Below, piece by piece: positions 1-8,214 of a stretch of 36,219 nt of DNA. The stretch is from Anaerolineaceae bacterium (lineage in GTDB: Bacteria; Chloroflexota; Anaerolineae; Anaerolineales; Anaerolineaceae), in the NCBI GenBank assembly GCA_003563055.1, contig PWSY01000047.1, positions 1 to 36,219 of the forward strand, written 5' to 3'. The stretch's first letter is position 1. Every line of letters starts with the position of its first letter. The notes beneath the pieces were generated by a model. It searched no databases. It was not told the DNA's origin and worked only from the letters and a program-made list of their open reading frames with translations. The translations under genes were made by a program, and so were the position numbers.

Positions 1-774
1 CCTGCGCTAGAAGCCGGTATACTGGACGGCGACCTGCTGCTATCCGTAGACGGTCAGCCAATCCATTCAGACATGGATGAGGTAACGATCATCACGATGA
101 TTCGTGGGCCGGAAGGTGAGGAAATTGACGTCAAAATCCAGCGATTGAATGAAAGATTCACCTATACCATCGCAAGACGATCCATCCCTTTGCCGTCTGT
201 CACCTGGAACCTGATTCCGGAAACCCCACAATGGGGGATCATTAACATCAACCGGATCGCAGGTACAACAGTAGAAGAAATTACAACGGGCATACAGAAT
301 CTGCAGGGACAAGGCGCACAGGGGTTTATCCTTGATCTTCGAGATAATGGGGGTGGTCTGATAGAAATGGGCGTTGAGGTTACCCGCTTGTTCCTCACAG
401 AAGGCGAGATCATCCATCGACAATATAAAGGAGAGGAGGTGACGATTTTTACTATCGATCAACCCGGCCCATTTATCAATTTCCCCCTGGTTGTGTTAAT
501 TAATCATCAAACAGCCAGTACAGCTGAAATCATTGCAGGGGTACTCCAAAGCCACCAACGGGCATGGTTGATTGGCGCAGACACCTTTGGAAAGACAAGC
601 ATTCAGTACATCTTTGAACTTCGGGACGGCTCCAGCGTACATGCCACCAGCGGGAAATGGTGGATACCGGGTCAAATATTTCCTCTGCACCCAGATTATC
701 CCATTCCAGGTGATGCAACCGAAGCAGTAATAATCCAGGCAGCAACGGCTTATTTGGAAGAGAAGGTCCAATAA
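1..774 (+). CDS. S41-family C-terminal processing peptidase, 5' truncated by window edge
   Basis: The reading frame is open from base 1, so the N-terminus lies outside the window. The first residues read as the end of a PDZ domain (AGILDGDLLLSVDGQPI), followed by the tail-protease core. The S41 catalytic Ser-Lys dyad is visible: the serine in NHQTASTAEIIAG and the lysine in GADTFGKTSIQ, with the family's usual 25-residue spacing. LDLRDNGGG is the conserved strand before the active site. Family knowledge: these periplasmic or extracytoplasmic serine proteases recognise protein C-termini through the PDZ domain. GKTSIQ replaces the common GKGxVQ, a mild variant. The substrate cannot be told. The gene stands alone, convergent with the GNAT gene downstream. 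Confidence 0.9.
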   Translation, partial: PALEAGILDGDLLLSVDGQPIHSDMDEVTIITMIRGPEGEEIDVKIQRLNERFTYTIARRSIPLPSVTWNLIPETPQWGIININRIAGTTVEEITTGIQNLQGQGAQGFILDLRDNGGGLIEMGVEVTRLFLTEGEIIHRQYKGEEVTIFTIDQPGPFINFPLVVLINHQTASTAEIIAGVLQSHQRAWLIGADTFGKTSIQYIFELRDGSSVHATSGKWWIPGQIFPLHPDYPIPGDATEAVIIQAATAYLEEKVQ

Positions 775-920
775 CCGGCACATTTCCTGTTGTCAGTCAG
801 CACAGGGAAGCTTCCTTACCCTAACACAGCCATCAAAATGGCTAAGCCAGCACTCACCTTCATTCAAAAGCTACCAGACAATCCAGTATACAGGGGACAA
901 ATAATTGATCTAAACTTTGA
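775..920. other. Intergenic region between convergent genes
   Basis: No coding signal seen. It contains a small hairpin (AGCCAT/ATGGCT, 828-843) and a short palindrome (GGAAGCTTCC, near 807-816). Neither is followed by a T-tract on either strand, so I do not call an intrinsic terminator. Confidence 0.4.
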
Positions 921-1382
921 TTAAATCCGAATATATTTCTTAATCCTGATCTCTTCTGGGCACCCCGGATTATCTGTTTGAGAGCGTTGGTATATTTGAA
1001 ATCCATGTTTAAAATAAAATGCTCGAGTAGCTTGATAAGGCGCATAATCTACTGAGTCACCTAGGGTATAGGTTGCCAACTCATTGATGCCATTTTCCCG
1101 ACAGAATAATTCTGCGGCTGCAATCAAGTCGCCACCGATCCCTTTTCTGTGATACGCTGGATGGACACCTATCCAGCCAATATTTACCCGCCCCTCAGCA
1201 ACATAAAGTGTAATAAACCCGACAATACAACACTCGTCTTTAGCCACATAGCCCTCTTGAAAACAAAGGTCAATGGGAATAGCTCTTTTTCGAGCATCAA
1301 TATCAAACCATTCCGTCAATGCACCAGCCACATCAAGAATACCGTGGGAATCATCACGACGCATCTGACTGATTGTAATCAA
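921..1382 (-). CDS. GNAT-family N-acetyltransferase
   Basis: A 153-residue protein with the GNAT fold. The acetyl-CoA binding loop is IGVHPAYHRKGIGGDLI (the R/Q-x-x-G-x-G/A motif), and the C-terminal ATRAFYFKHGFQIY is the typical strand 6-7 region. I chose a TTG start at 1382 because AGAGGAGG lies four bases upstream and the domain then begins normally (ITISQMRRDD). A longer TTG start at 1415 exists but would put this Shine-Dalgarno inside the gene. It is the last gene of the long minus-strand cluster, 85 bases after the YqeC-MocA fusion, with two competing hairpins in the gap. The substrate is unknown; its place behind the hydroxylase genes may be incidental. Confidence 0.8.
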   Translation of the reverse strand: MITISQMRRDDSHGILDVAGALTEWFDIDARKRAIPIDLCFQEGYVAKDECCIVGFITLYVAEGRVNIGWIGVHPAYHRKGIGGDLIAAAELFCRENGINELATYTLGDSVDYAPYQATRAFYFKHGFQIYQRSQTDNPGCPEEIRIKKYIRI

Positions 1383-1404
1383 GTTGCCTCCTCTAGCAAT
1401 TTGG

Positions 1405-1440
1405 TTGATCGTCAACGATCAATCCAACAATGGATTGATC
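1405..1440. repeat. Two overlapping, mutually exclusive hairpins before the GNAT gene
   Basis: Hairpin A: TTGATCGT (1405-1412) pairs with ACGATCAA (1415-1422). Hairpin B: GATCAATCCA (1417-1426) pairs perfectly with TGGATTGATC (1431-1440) around a four-base loop. They share 1417-1422, so only one can form at a time. No T-tract follows on the minus strand. The pair sits between the YqeC-MocA stop and the GNAT start. Confidence 0.6.
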
Positions 1441-1467
1441 CTAATGAATGATCCGGAAAAACTATTC

Positions 1468-2805
1468 TTATTCGTAAAAAGCACTATTGAGTTTGGGTAA
1501 GTCGCCCATCACATCCACATCCAATAACATACGTTCATCTATCCAAGGGAGCCAATCCACCTTAAACTGATTGAAAATGGTTCTGCCTCCCCGATCACCA
1601 CGAACCTTTCTCAAGGCATCGAATGTCTCTTTACCAAAAAGGACCGGATTACCTCGCTGACCATTCACCAATGGGGCTGTTACCGGAGCGCGTTTTTGGG
1701 CATAACACTCAATCAATTGACGAATCAAGATTGGCGTTACTTGAGGCTGATCGCTGAGAAGAAAAATGACATTGTCACAGCCTTCAGGTATAGCCGCCAA
1801 ACCGACTAACATTGAACTGGATTGACCGGCTTCCCAATCAGGGTTATAAACCAGATTCACAGGCAGTCCTTCAACGGCATTTATAACAGCTTCATGCGCA
1901 CTTCCGGTAACGACATATATTGGTGAAACTTCAGCCATAAGCGCATTCAAGACCACCTGGCGAATAAAGGGCTTCCCATCCCAAGTCAGGAGCTGTTTTG
2001 ATCGTCCCAAACGTTGACTTCCACCAGCAGCCAGAATGATACCGGCTGTTTGTGTAATCACGCTCAAGACCACCCCATCCGGACTCGGATTTTTTATCGA
2101 TCCAATTATGACCCGATCATAGGAATCCAACACCGCACGAGCAATTCTGGCGCCTTTGGCAATAGTAGGAAAACCTTCTGCCTGGTTTAAAAACAAGATT
2201 TTCTGACACCCTTGTGGAATATTTTTGAGTCCGCCCTGATGGGATCTGAGCAGCGATACCAAATCATCAACACCGATAGGATCGCCTTGTGGTAATCCAG
2301 TCAATTGAGAGAATATTTGTGGCCGGTGAACCGAATTTTCATTCAGCGGTTGGCCCAACCCTCCTAGACCAGCCACAATAACAACATGGCTGGCCCATTC
2401 AGGAATCACCGGTTCATGTTCTGCAGGTGCCTTTAAATTACATTGCTTGGCACCATCAGCTTCGACTAAAAGGATAAATCCAAGTTGATCAATACTTCTA
2501 CGGAGTACCTGTATCATCTCCCGGTTCAAACCGCCAAGACGATCTTGTGAGATTTGCGGTCCGGTTAATAATAATTTTTGTATATCTTTTAGATTCAGGT
2601 TTATGATATCTTGAGGGGTATCAACGACCTGATGAAGACGGACCATGTCTGATTGCCAGGTACCGAGATGGGTGGTGGTACTCAGAATAACGGGTGCCAA
2701 AAGCTCATTCGCCAGGAGGGACATGAGACCAGACTTGCCGCCCGCACCAACAATCGCAACCGAATCCCCCGCTGCTAACCCGAGTGCCTGGGAAATTCTC
2801 ATCAC
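1468..2805 (-). CDS. YqeC-MocA fusion: selenium cofactor protein plus molybdopterin nucleotidyltransferase
   Basis: A 445-residue protein with two domains. Residues 1 to about 245 match YqeC, the putative selenium-dependent hydroxylase accessory protein: a P-loop-like GAGGKSGLM (20-28), TTTH (43-46) and EADGAK with KAPAEHEPVIP (115-135). Residues from about 254 are a MobA/MocA-like nucleotidyltransferase: LAAGGSQRLGRSKQLL, then LLSDQP and NGQRGNPVLF, as in the MocA/YgfJ enzymes that attach CMP to molybdopterin. In E. coli yqeC and ygfJ are separate neighbouring genes; here they form one chain. The start is GTG at 2805 or ATG at 2802. It follows yqeB by three bases. Inference: it makes the MCD-type Mo cofactor and helps load selenium for the hydroxylases upstream in this operon. 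Confidence 0.88.
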   Translation of the reverse strand: MMRISQALGLAAGDSVAIVGAGGKSGLMSLLANELLAPVILSTTTHLGTWQSDMVRLHQVVDTPQDIINLNLKDIQKLLLTGPQISQDRLGGLNREMIQVLRRSIDQLGFILLVEADGAKQCNLKAPAEHEPVIPEWASHVVIVAGLGGLGQPLNENSVHRPQIFSQLTGLPQGDPIGVDDLVSLLRSHQGGLKNIPQGCQKILFLNQAEGFPTIAKGARIARAVLDSYDRVIIGSIKNPSPDGVVLSVITQTAGIILAAGGSQRLGRSKQLLTWDGKPFIRQVVLNALMAEVSPIYVVTGSAHEAVINAVEGLPVNLVYNPDWEAGQSSSMLVGLAAIPEGCDNVIFLLSDQPQVTPILIRQLIECYAQKRAPVTAPLVNGQRGNPVLFGKETFDALRKVRGDRGGRTIFNQFKVDWLPWIDERMLLDVDVMGDLPKLNSAFYE

Positions 2806-2808
2806 TTT

Positions 2809-3621
2809 CTAAGCTTGATACAGTCGCTGTCGGATATTTTTATGGGTCAGGGTTGCTTCCAACACACCGCCACCGATGGCAAGTGATTTATCAGAAACCA
2901 ACCAGCACCGATAGGGTTCTGGCCTGGGGTCCACATCACCCACTTTGACGCCCTTTTCAACCATCAAACCATTTTGGATCAAACCTCGCACAATCCCGGG
3001 AAAAGGTGCCGTTAGAACCAGCCCGTTGATTGATAAAATCCGATCGCCAGTTTTGACTGCTGTTCCAATTTCCAAATGTGTCTCAACAAGCCCACTCGTT
3101 GGCGCGTGAAACACACGCTCATTCTTAAAACCCTTTACGTTACCAGGGATTCCCGTGTCCGGTTGCGTGCTTCCTTCCCAATAGACCCGGCCCAAGTTAT
3201 GTCCTCGGTTGGTCTCCACAGCAGCGTGGCAGTTTTCACCCGCTTTAAAACCCGGACCCAACCCAATAATGAGTTCGGCCAAATCCAGAGACAAAGCTTT
3301 TTGGGTCTTTTGCATCCTGGCATCAACGAGCACCAACGGATTAAAGCGATCAATCTTTCTCAATGCTGGGTCTATGATCACCGGAACAGCATCATCCCGC
3401 CAAACCTGCTCAATTTCATCCGGGGTGTTGACCAGGCAGCCTGACACATCTTCTATTTGCACCTGGCCATCATAAACAGCTTGTGCAAAGGCAACGGATC
3501 GGCGCACCGCCAGAGGTTTGGCTGTTTCAATCACCAAAACGGAGATTCCCGCCCGTTTCAGCCTGATCGCAGCGCCACTGGCCAGGTCTCCGCCACCCCA
3601 CATAAGCACGAATGGTTTCAT
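2809..3621 (-). CDS. yqeB: YqeB/EF2563-family selenium-dependent molybdenum hydroxylase accessory protein
   Basis: A 270-residue protein of the EF2563/YqeB family, which comparative genomics uses as a marker for hydroxylases with a labile selenium in the Mo centre. Visible features are the N-terminal Rossmann-like GGGDLASGAAIRLKRAG, the LIIGLGPGFKAGENCHAAVETNRGH block and the C-terminal SLAIGGGVLEA. The length is normal for the family. The ATG overlaps the stop of the preceding molybdopterin subunit (ATGA), so translation is probably coupled. The molecular role of YqeB is not settled in the literature I know. The pairing with YqeC-MocA and two hydroxylases makes the family assignment strong and the biochemical role an inference. 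Confidence 0.9.
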   Translation of the reverse strand: MKPFVLMWGGGDLASGAAIRLKRAGISVLVIETAKPLAVRRSVAFAQAVYDGQVQIEDVSGCLVNTPDEIEQVWRDDAVPVIIDPALRKIDRFNPLVLVDARMQKTQKALSLDLAELIIGLGPGFKAGENCHAAVETNRGHNLGRVYWEGSTQPDTGIPGNVKGFKNERVFHAPTSGLVETHLEIGTAVKTGDRILSINGLVLTAPFPGIVRGLIQNGLMVEKGVKVGDVDPRPEPYRCWLVSDKSLAIGGGVLEATLTHKNIRQRLYQA

Positions 3622-5837
3622 TTTATCTTTCCCAAACCCCTTAACACACGCTCGGGGGTCAGCGGGAATTCATGGAACCAAACACCTGTTGCCCGGTAAA
3701 CTGCGTCCATTATCGCCGGGGCCAGGGGCATATAGGGCATCTCTGCCATTCCCCGAGCGCCGTAAGGGCCGATGGGATCAGTATATTCCAGGATAATCGA
3801 TTCAACCGCATCAGGCACATCCAGCACGGTTGGGATAAGATAATTCGAAAGCATATTGGTCATGACCAGGCCATCTTTTTGGATAAAGTTTTCTAATAAA
3901 ACATAACCGGCTGCCTGGACAACAGCACCTTCAATCTGACCCTGTACCTGTTGAGGATTAACTGCTTTACCCACATCATCAGCACAAAACACTTTAAGAA
4001 CACGGATCTCACCGGTTTCGGTATCCACCTCAAGATCAACGGCTTCAGCCACATAACCATAAGAAAAGTTCGGCTCAGATTTGCCCGTCTTGGGGTCAAA
4101 GGGGGTCGTAGCAGGGGGACGATAGACATGCTTTGCTATCGCTGGGCGTTCCTCCTGCCGCCATTTTTTGAGAGCTTCTTTAGCGGCACCCCGAATGGAA
4201 TTGCCGGCCATAAAGGTCATTCGCGAGGCGGATGCGCTGCCCGAATCGCCTGTGAAAGCCGTATCCGAAACAACCAGTTCGATCTTTTCAATGGGAAGAC
4301 CCAGGGCTTCAGCAGCAAACTGCTTGAAGACCGTATGAGCCCCCTGTCCGACATCTGCCCCGGCGTGGCAGAGCACAGCCTTTTCAATTTCTACTTGACC
4401 GTGCAGCTCAATGATCGCCGTACAGGATTCCGGTGCGCCAAAAGAAAACCCAACATTCTTATAGGCAACTGCCACACCCAAACCGCGTTTGACAACACCC
4501 TGACCTTGTGGCGTTTGTGGGGGCGCTTGCCAACCCTCCCCGCCATCCTGCCAACCGGCACTCTCGGCAAGTTTCTTTAATACCGGTTTTATTGTCACAC
4601 CCTTTGGTGGTTTGGTACCCACCGAAAGGGTAGAACCATCTTCGATTAAATTGCGTAAACGAAACGCCACTCGATCTATTCCTAAAGCATCTGCCAATCG
4701 ATTGACCTGCATCTCAGCTTCAAAAGCACCTTGCGGGCCGCCAAAACCACGGAATGCGCCCCCAGGGATATTATTCGTATACAGTGCATGAGCGTTCACC
4801 CGTACATTGGGGATATCATAAGGGCCGGTACACATCAAAGTGGCATTGCCCATGACCTTGGTCGAAGTATAAGCATAGGCCCCCCCATCGGCGAAGACAT
4901 CCACTTCTGCTGCCTGGATAATGCCATCTTTAGTTGCCCCCCACTTCGTCACAAACTTGTATTCGTGGCGTTTGTGATGACCAACGATCGATTCTTCACG
5001 GCTCCAAATCGTCTTGATCGGCCGGTCTATACCTCTCTCATGCAACCTCATTGCAGCCAAGCCCAAAACAATCTGAATGGACATATCCTCACGCCCACCA
5101 AACGCGCCCCCAATCGCCGGATAGATCACCCGCACCTTGTCAAGAGGTAAATCCAGGGCATGGGCAATTTGTTCCTGATCTTCATGAGTCCACTGTCCGG
5201 CAACCACAACAGTCACACGACCTTCTTCGTCAATGTAGCTTACACCGGCTTCTGGCTGTAGATAGGCATGTTCTTGTTGTGGCGTACGGTACTCGCTCTC
5301 AATGATCACGTCACAGGCTTCAAAGACCGCATCAACATCGCCTTTTCGAATTCGATAGGAACAAAAGATGTTCGATTCCTTATCAGGGTGAAGCCGAACC
5401 GCATCATCAGCCAATGCTTCCTCGATTGAACCAATCACTGGAAGATCTTCGTAAACCACATCAATAAGCGTCAATGCCTGTGCTGCAATTTGATCTGTTT
5501 CAGCAACCACAACGGCAACCTGGTCGCCGATAAAGCGAACCCGATCCGCATGGGGTTTACTGGAACCTGGTCCGCATAAAACCGGCTGATCAGGCATAAT
5601 CAAGCCGTATTCATTAACCGGGACATCCTTCGCCGTAAAGACAGCTACCACACCCTGAAAAGCCTCGGCTTTAGTGGTGTCTATCGATTTTATGATTGCG
5701 TGCGGTCGTTTGGCAAATAATATTTTCATATAGAGCTGCCCAGGCAGGTTGAAATCACCTGGATAGCGCGTTTCACCAGTTACCTTCCCATGAGCATCAA
5801 TTCTGGTTGTGGATTCGCCTATATATGCCATTTTCAC
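3618..5837 (-). CDS. Molybdopterin-binding subunit of a xanthine dehydrogenase-family hydroxylase
   Basis: A 739-residue large subunit of the molybdenum hydroxylase family, without Fe-S domains. Motifs: the N-terminal a/b hammerhead (KVTGETRYPGDFNLPG), AIGGAFGGRED (Mo-cofactor loop), GGAFRGFGGPQG (conserved arginine loop), GADVGQGAHTV, and GPYGARGMAEMP, whose Glu699 aligns with the catalytic glutamate of the family. A GTG start at 5837 overlaps the previous stop (GTGA); ATG at 5831 is the alternative. Partner electron-transfer domains are on the adjacent FAD/2Fe-2S fusion. Substrate is not determinable: purines, nicotinate or other N-heterocycles are the usual choices, and 4-hydroxybenzoyl-CoA reductase-like activity is a less likely alternative. 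Together with YqeB/YqeC a selenium-containing cofactor is plausible. Confidence 0.9.
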   Translation of the reverse strand: MKMAYIGESTTRIDAHGKVTGETRYPGDFNLPGQLYMKILFAKRPHAIIKSIDTTKAEAFQGVVAVFTAKDVPVNEYGLIMPDQPVLCGPGSSKPHADRVRFIGDQVAVVVAETDQIAAQALTLIDVVYEDLPVIGSIEEALADDAVRLHPDKESNIFCSYRIRKGDVDAVFEACDVIIESEYRTPQQEHAYLQPEAGVSYIDEEGRVTVVVAGQWTHEDQEQIAHALDLPLDKVRVIYPAIGGAFGGREDMSIQIVLGLAAMRLHERGIDRPIKTIWSREESIVGHHKRHEYKFVTKWGATKDGIIQAAEVDVFADGGAYAYTSTKVMGNATLMCTGPYDIPNVRVNAHALYTNNIPGGAFRGFGGPQGAFEAEMQVNRLADALGIDRVAFRLRNLIEDGSTLSVGTKPPKGVTIKPVLKKLAESAGWQDGGEGWQAPPQTPQGQGVVKRGLGVAVAYKNVGFSFGAPESCTAIIELHGQVEIEKAVLCHAGADVGQGAHTVFKQFAAEALGLPIEKIELVVSDTAFTGDSGSASASRMTFMAGNSIRGAAKEALKKWRQEERPAIAKHVYRPPATTPFDPKTGKSEPNFSYGYVAEAVDLEVDTETGEIRVLKVFCADDVGKAVNPQQVQGQIEGAVVQAAGYVLLENFIQKDGLVMTNMLSNYLIPTVLDVPDAVESIILEYTDPIGPYGARGMAEMPYMPLAPAIMDAVYRATGVWFHEFPLTPERVLRGLGKIK

Positions 5838-7273
5838 TCCTGTTTGTAATGCTTCTGGTGAGCCAATTTTTCAGGTTGACTGGCTGCTTCAATAGCCTCA
5901 ACAATCTTGTAATACCCCGTACAACGACACAGATTTCCAGTTATGGATTGTTTTATCTCTGCTTGTGTGGGTGTCTCCCTTTCCTCAAATAATTTGGCAG
6001 CTGACATCAAGAAGCCAGGGGTACAGAATCCACATTGCACAGCACCATGCTTGATGAAAGCCTGTTGGACTGGGTGTAATTGATCACCATCAGCCAATCC
6101 TTCAATGGTGACGATTTCTGCCCCATGTGCCCTGGGTGCAGGTACCAGGCAGCTCATCACAGCACGACCATCCAGAAAAACTGTACAGGCCCCACATTCC
6201 CCTTCAGCGCAACCTTCTTTTGTACCAATTAAAGCAGCTTCGTCACGAATCAAATTTAACAAAGTCTTGTCAAATCCAGTTTTAAAGTGATATTCTTTAC
6301 CGTTAATCCAGGTATGTATTTCATCGCCATGCCATTTGTCTTTCACTGGCTGGGCCTGCAACCCAGAACCCATCAAAAGTATTGGGTTTTCTGGAATGGC
6401 TCCTTTGTTCACACCGGCCTGAATGGCTGTCAGCGCTCGTTTGGCGATCACACCAACCATATAACTGCGATAATCTGCAGAACCGCGAACATCAGAAATG
6501 GGCCTGGACGCCTTTGCAGTCAGGGCAGCAGCTTCAGTAATCACATCATCCTTTAACCTTTTCCCTACAAGATAATCTTCCGCTTCTTCTGCATGAATAA
6601 TTGTTGGGGCAACGGCGCCTAGTGTTATGGATGGCTTTTGAACCATGCCCTGGTTCATCTGGATCATAACACTGATATTGATCACTGAGATTGCCTGTGC
6701 TTTTCTCAACGCGGTTTTAATGAAAAACGAATGCTGATCTGGTGAGGGTGCATTAAAAAAGATATCTGTAATGATTTCATCCGCTTCCATGACGGTTTTG
6801 CGAACACCAGTATAAAAGTCTGCCAGTGCCACCACGCGTTCACCACGCTTTGATAACAGCGCCAATTTGGCATCAAAGGCAACCAAAGGACTGATCGTGT
6901 CATTAGCAGGGGATGCTGTCACAAGATTTCCGGCGATAGTGCCCCGATTTCGAATTTGCGGAGAGCCAACCTCCCAGCAGGATTGCAACAGCGCATAGGC
7001 TTTTTCACGTATCAGAGGGGAGGCAACCACGTGATTATGTGTGACCAGCGGTCCCATATGGATAACACCGGCTTCATCTTCCCAGATCTGTTCAAGGCCC
7101 GGGATACGGGTAATATCAATAATAGTCGTGATCCCTTTCCGCACCCCTCGTTCAATTTCCAGAATAAGATCAGTACCGCCAGCAATAATTCGAGCGGAAT
7201 CACCGTTGGTATATAATGCTTGAACTGCTCCTTCAATCGTTTCTGCCAGGATATATTTTTGCCACATACTCAT
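5834..7273 (-). CDS. FAD-binding and 2Fe-2S fusion subunit of a molybdenum hydroxylase
   Basis: A 479-residue fusion in the order FAD then 2Fe-2S, the reverse of eukaryotic xanthine dehydrogenase. The FAD domain (about 1-290) shows AGGTDLI (31-37) and GTIAGNLVTASPANDTISP (111-129). The C-terminal part (about 320-470) holds the plant-type 2Fe-2S cluster (Cys355, 360, 363, 375 in CAEGECGACTVF...SC) and the helical 2Fe-2S domain (CGFC 414-417 and CRCTGY, Cys449 and 451), all eight ligands present. It passes electrons from the Mo site to FAD and on to an acceptor, possibly NAD+ or F420 (inference). It is coupled to the Mo subunit through a GTGA overlap and follows xdhC by 12 bases. Confidence 0.9.
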   Translation of the reverse strand: MSMWQKYILAETIEGAVQALYTNGDSARIIAGGTDLILEIERGVRKGITTIIDITRIPGLEQIWEDEAGVIHMGPLVTHNHVVASPLIREKAYALLQSCWEVGSPQIRNRGTIAGNLVTASPANDTISPLVAFDAKLALLSKRGERVVALADFYTGVRKTVMEADEIITDIFFNAPSPDQHSFFIKTALRKAQAISVINISVMIQMNQGMVQKPSITLGAVAPTIIHAEEAEDYLVGKRLKDDVITEAAALTAKASRPISDVRGSADYRSYMVGVIAKRALTAIQAGVNKGAIPENPILLMGSGLQAQPVKDKWHGDEIHTWINGKEYHFKTGFDKTLLNLIRDEAALIGTKEGCAEGECGACTVFLDGRAVMSCLVPAPRAHGAEIVTIEGLADGDQLHPVQQAFIKHGAVQCGFCTPGFLMSAAKLFEERETPTQAEIKQSITGNLCRCTGYYKIVEAIEAASQPEKLAHQKHYKQE

Positions 7274-7285
7274 TTGTCTCCACTT

Positions 7286-8074
7286 TTATGCTCTTTGAAA
7301 ATGTTTTTTAGTTTGGTTATAATGGTCGATCACTTCAGCTATAATGCTAACCGCAATTTCTCTGGGGGTTTCCGCATGGATGAAAATACCTATGGGGGAT
7401 TTAATGCGTTCTAATGCCTCTTTGGAAATTCCTCGTTCCATTAATTTTTCCTGGGTATGGTCCCAGCGCCTTTTTGATCCTATCAATCCGATATAGGGCA
7501 CATCCGTAGCCAATAATGCTGGGAGGCCTTCAATATCAACTTCAGCGCCACGGGTCACCAATACCAGATATGTCCGGGAGTCTAATGTCATTTCATCAGG
7601 AATTTGGCTCATGGGCACAGGTAAATATCTGTCCGCGCCAGGTGTTTCTTCTGGCGTGCACAGTGCTTCACGGTCATCACTGACCACAACGTTGAAACCA
7701 ATCCACTTGGCCAGGTGAACGATAGGTTTACCAACATGGCCCGCCCCTACCACAACCAAGGTTGGCAGTGATAGAAATGGCTCCACAAACACAGTCACCA
7801 CACCACCACATATACCTGCATCACCCCGTTCAGGATCGATCATATCATAGGTTAAAAAACGGGTTTTCCCATCCTTAAACGAGTTCAATGCTTCAGATAA
7901 AACCCTGTTTTCAACTTCGCCTCCACCTACTGTCCCATCAAAACGTCCATCTGCGTAAACCAGCATCTTTGAACCTGCATGACGGGGCACCGAACCCTTT
8001 GTGTTCACAATGGTGCATAAAACGACGGGCTTTCCTTCCGAGACAGCATTGTTCAACATTTTTATAATATCCAT
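7286..8074 (-). CDS. xdhC: XdhC-family molybdenum cofactor insertion/maturation protein
   Basis: A 262-residue XdhC/CoxI-family protein. The N-terminal XdhC domain has TIVNTKGSVPRHAGSKMLV and the GTVGGGEVE loop, followed by AGICGGVV. The C-terminal Rossmann half has VVVGAGHVGKPIV and ends with ETPREIAVSIIAEVI. Family knowledge: XdhC binds Mo cofactor, helps replace the oxo ligand by sulfur (selenium in some systems) and delivers it to the apo-hydroxylase. The start has a clear GAGGA ribosome binding site. It lies between the two hydroxylase gene sets and could serve both. The 140-base gap upstream is the largest within the cluster, so it may have its own promoter. Confidence 0.93.
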   Translation of the reverse strand: MDIIKMLNNAVSEGKPVVLCTIVNTKGSVPRHAGSKMLVYADGRFDGTVGGGEVENRVLSEALNSFKDGKTRFLTYDMIDPERGDAGICGGVVTVFVEPFLSLPTLVVVGAGHVGKPIVHLAKWIGFNVVVSDDREALCTPEETPGADRYLPVPMSQIPDEMTLDSRTYLVLVTRGAEVDIEGLPALLATDVPYIGLIGSKRRWDHTQEKLMERGISKEALERIKSPIGIFIHAETPREIAVSIIAEVIDHYNQTKKHFQRA

Positions 8075-8214
8075 CGGTTTTCCTCAAAGATTGTATTTTT
8101 TAATACGCTGTATCCCTTTCGATCGACAAGATACTCTTAATCAGTTACGCTTTCTTATATTGAGCAATCACCCGACATAGTCATACCGTACACCAGTTCA
8201 AATTTAACTGTCCA
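8075..8214. other. Gap inside the hydroxylase cluster; possible weak internal promoter
   Basis: No coding potential recognised. On the minus strand a weak sigma70-like pair can be read (TTGTCG, 18 bases, TATTAA) ahead of xdhC. No clear terminator hairpin is visible behind the XdhD-like gene. Confidence 0.25.

Noticed and set aside
828-843. Intrinsic terminator behind the S41 peptidase
   Set aside because: The stem is only six pairs and has no T-tract.
3951-4580. 209-residue plus-strand frame
   Set aside because: Lies wholly inside the molybdopterin subunit gene on the other strand, which has a clear family match; no recognisable domain.
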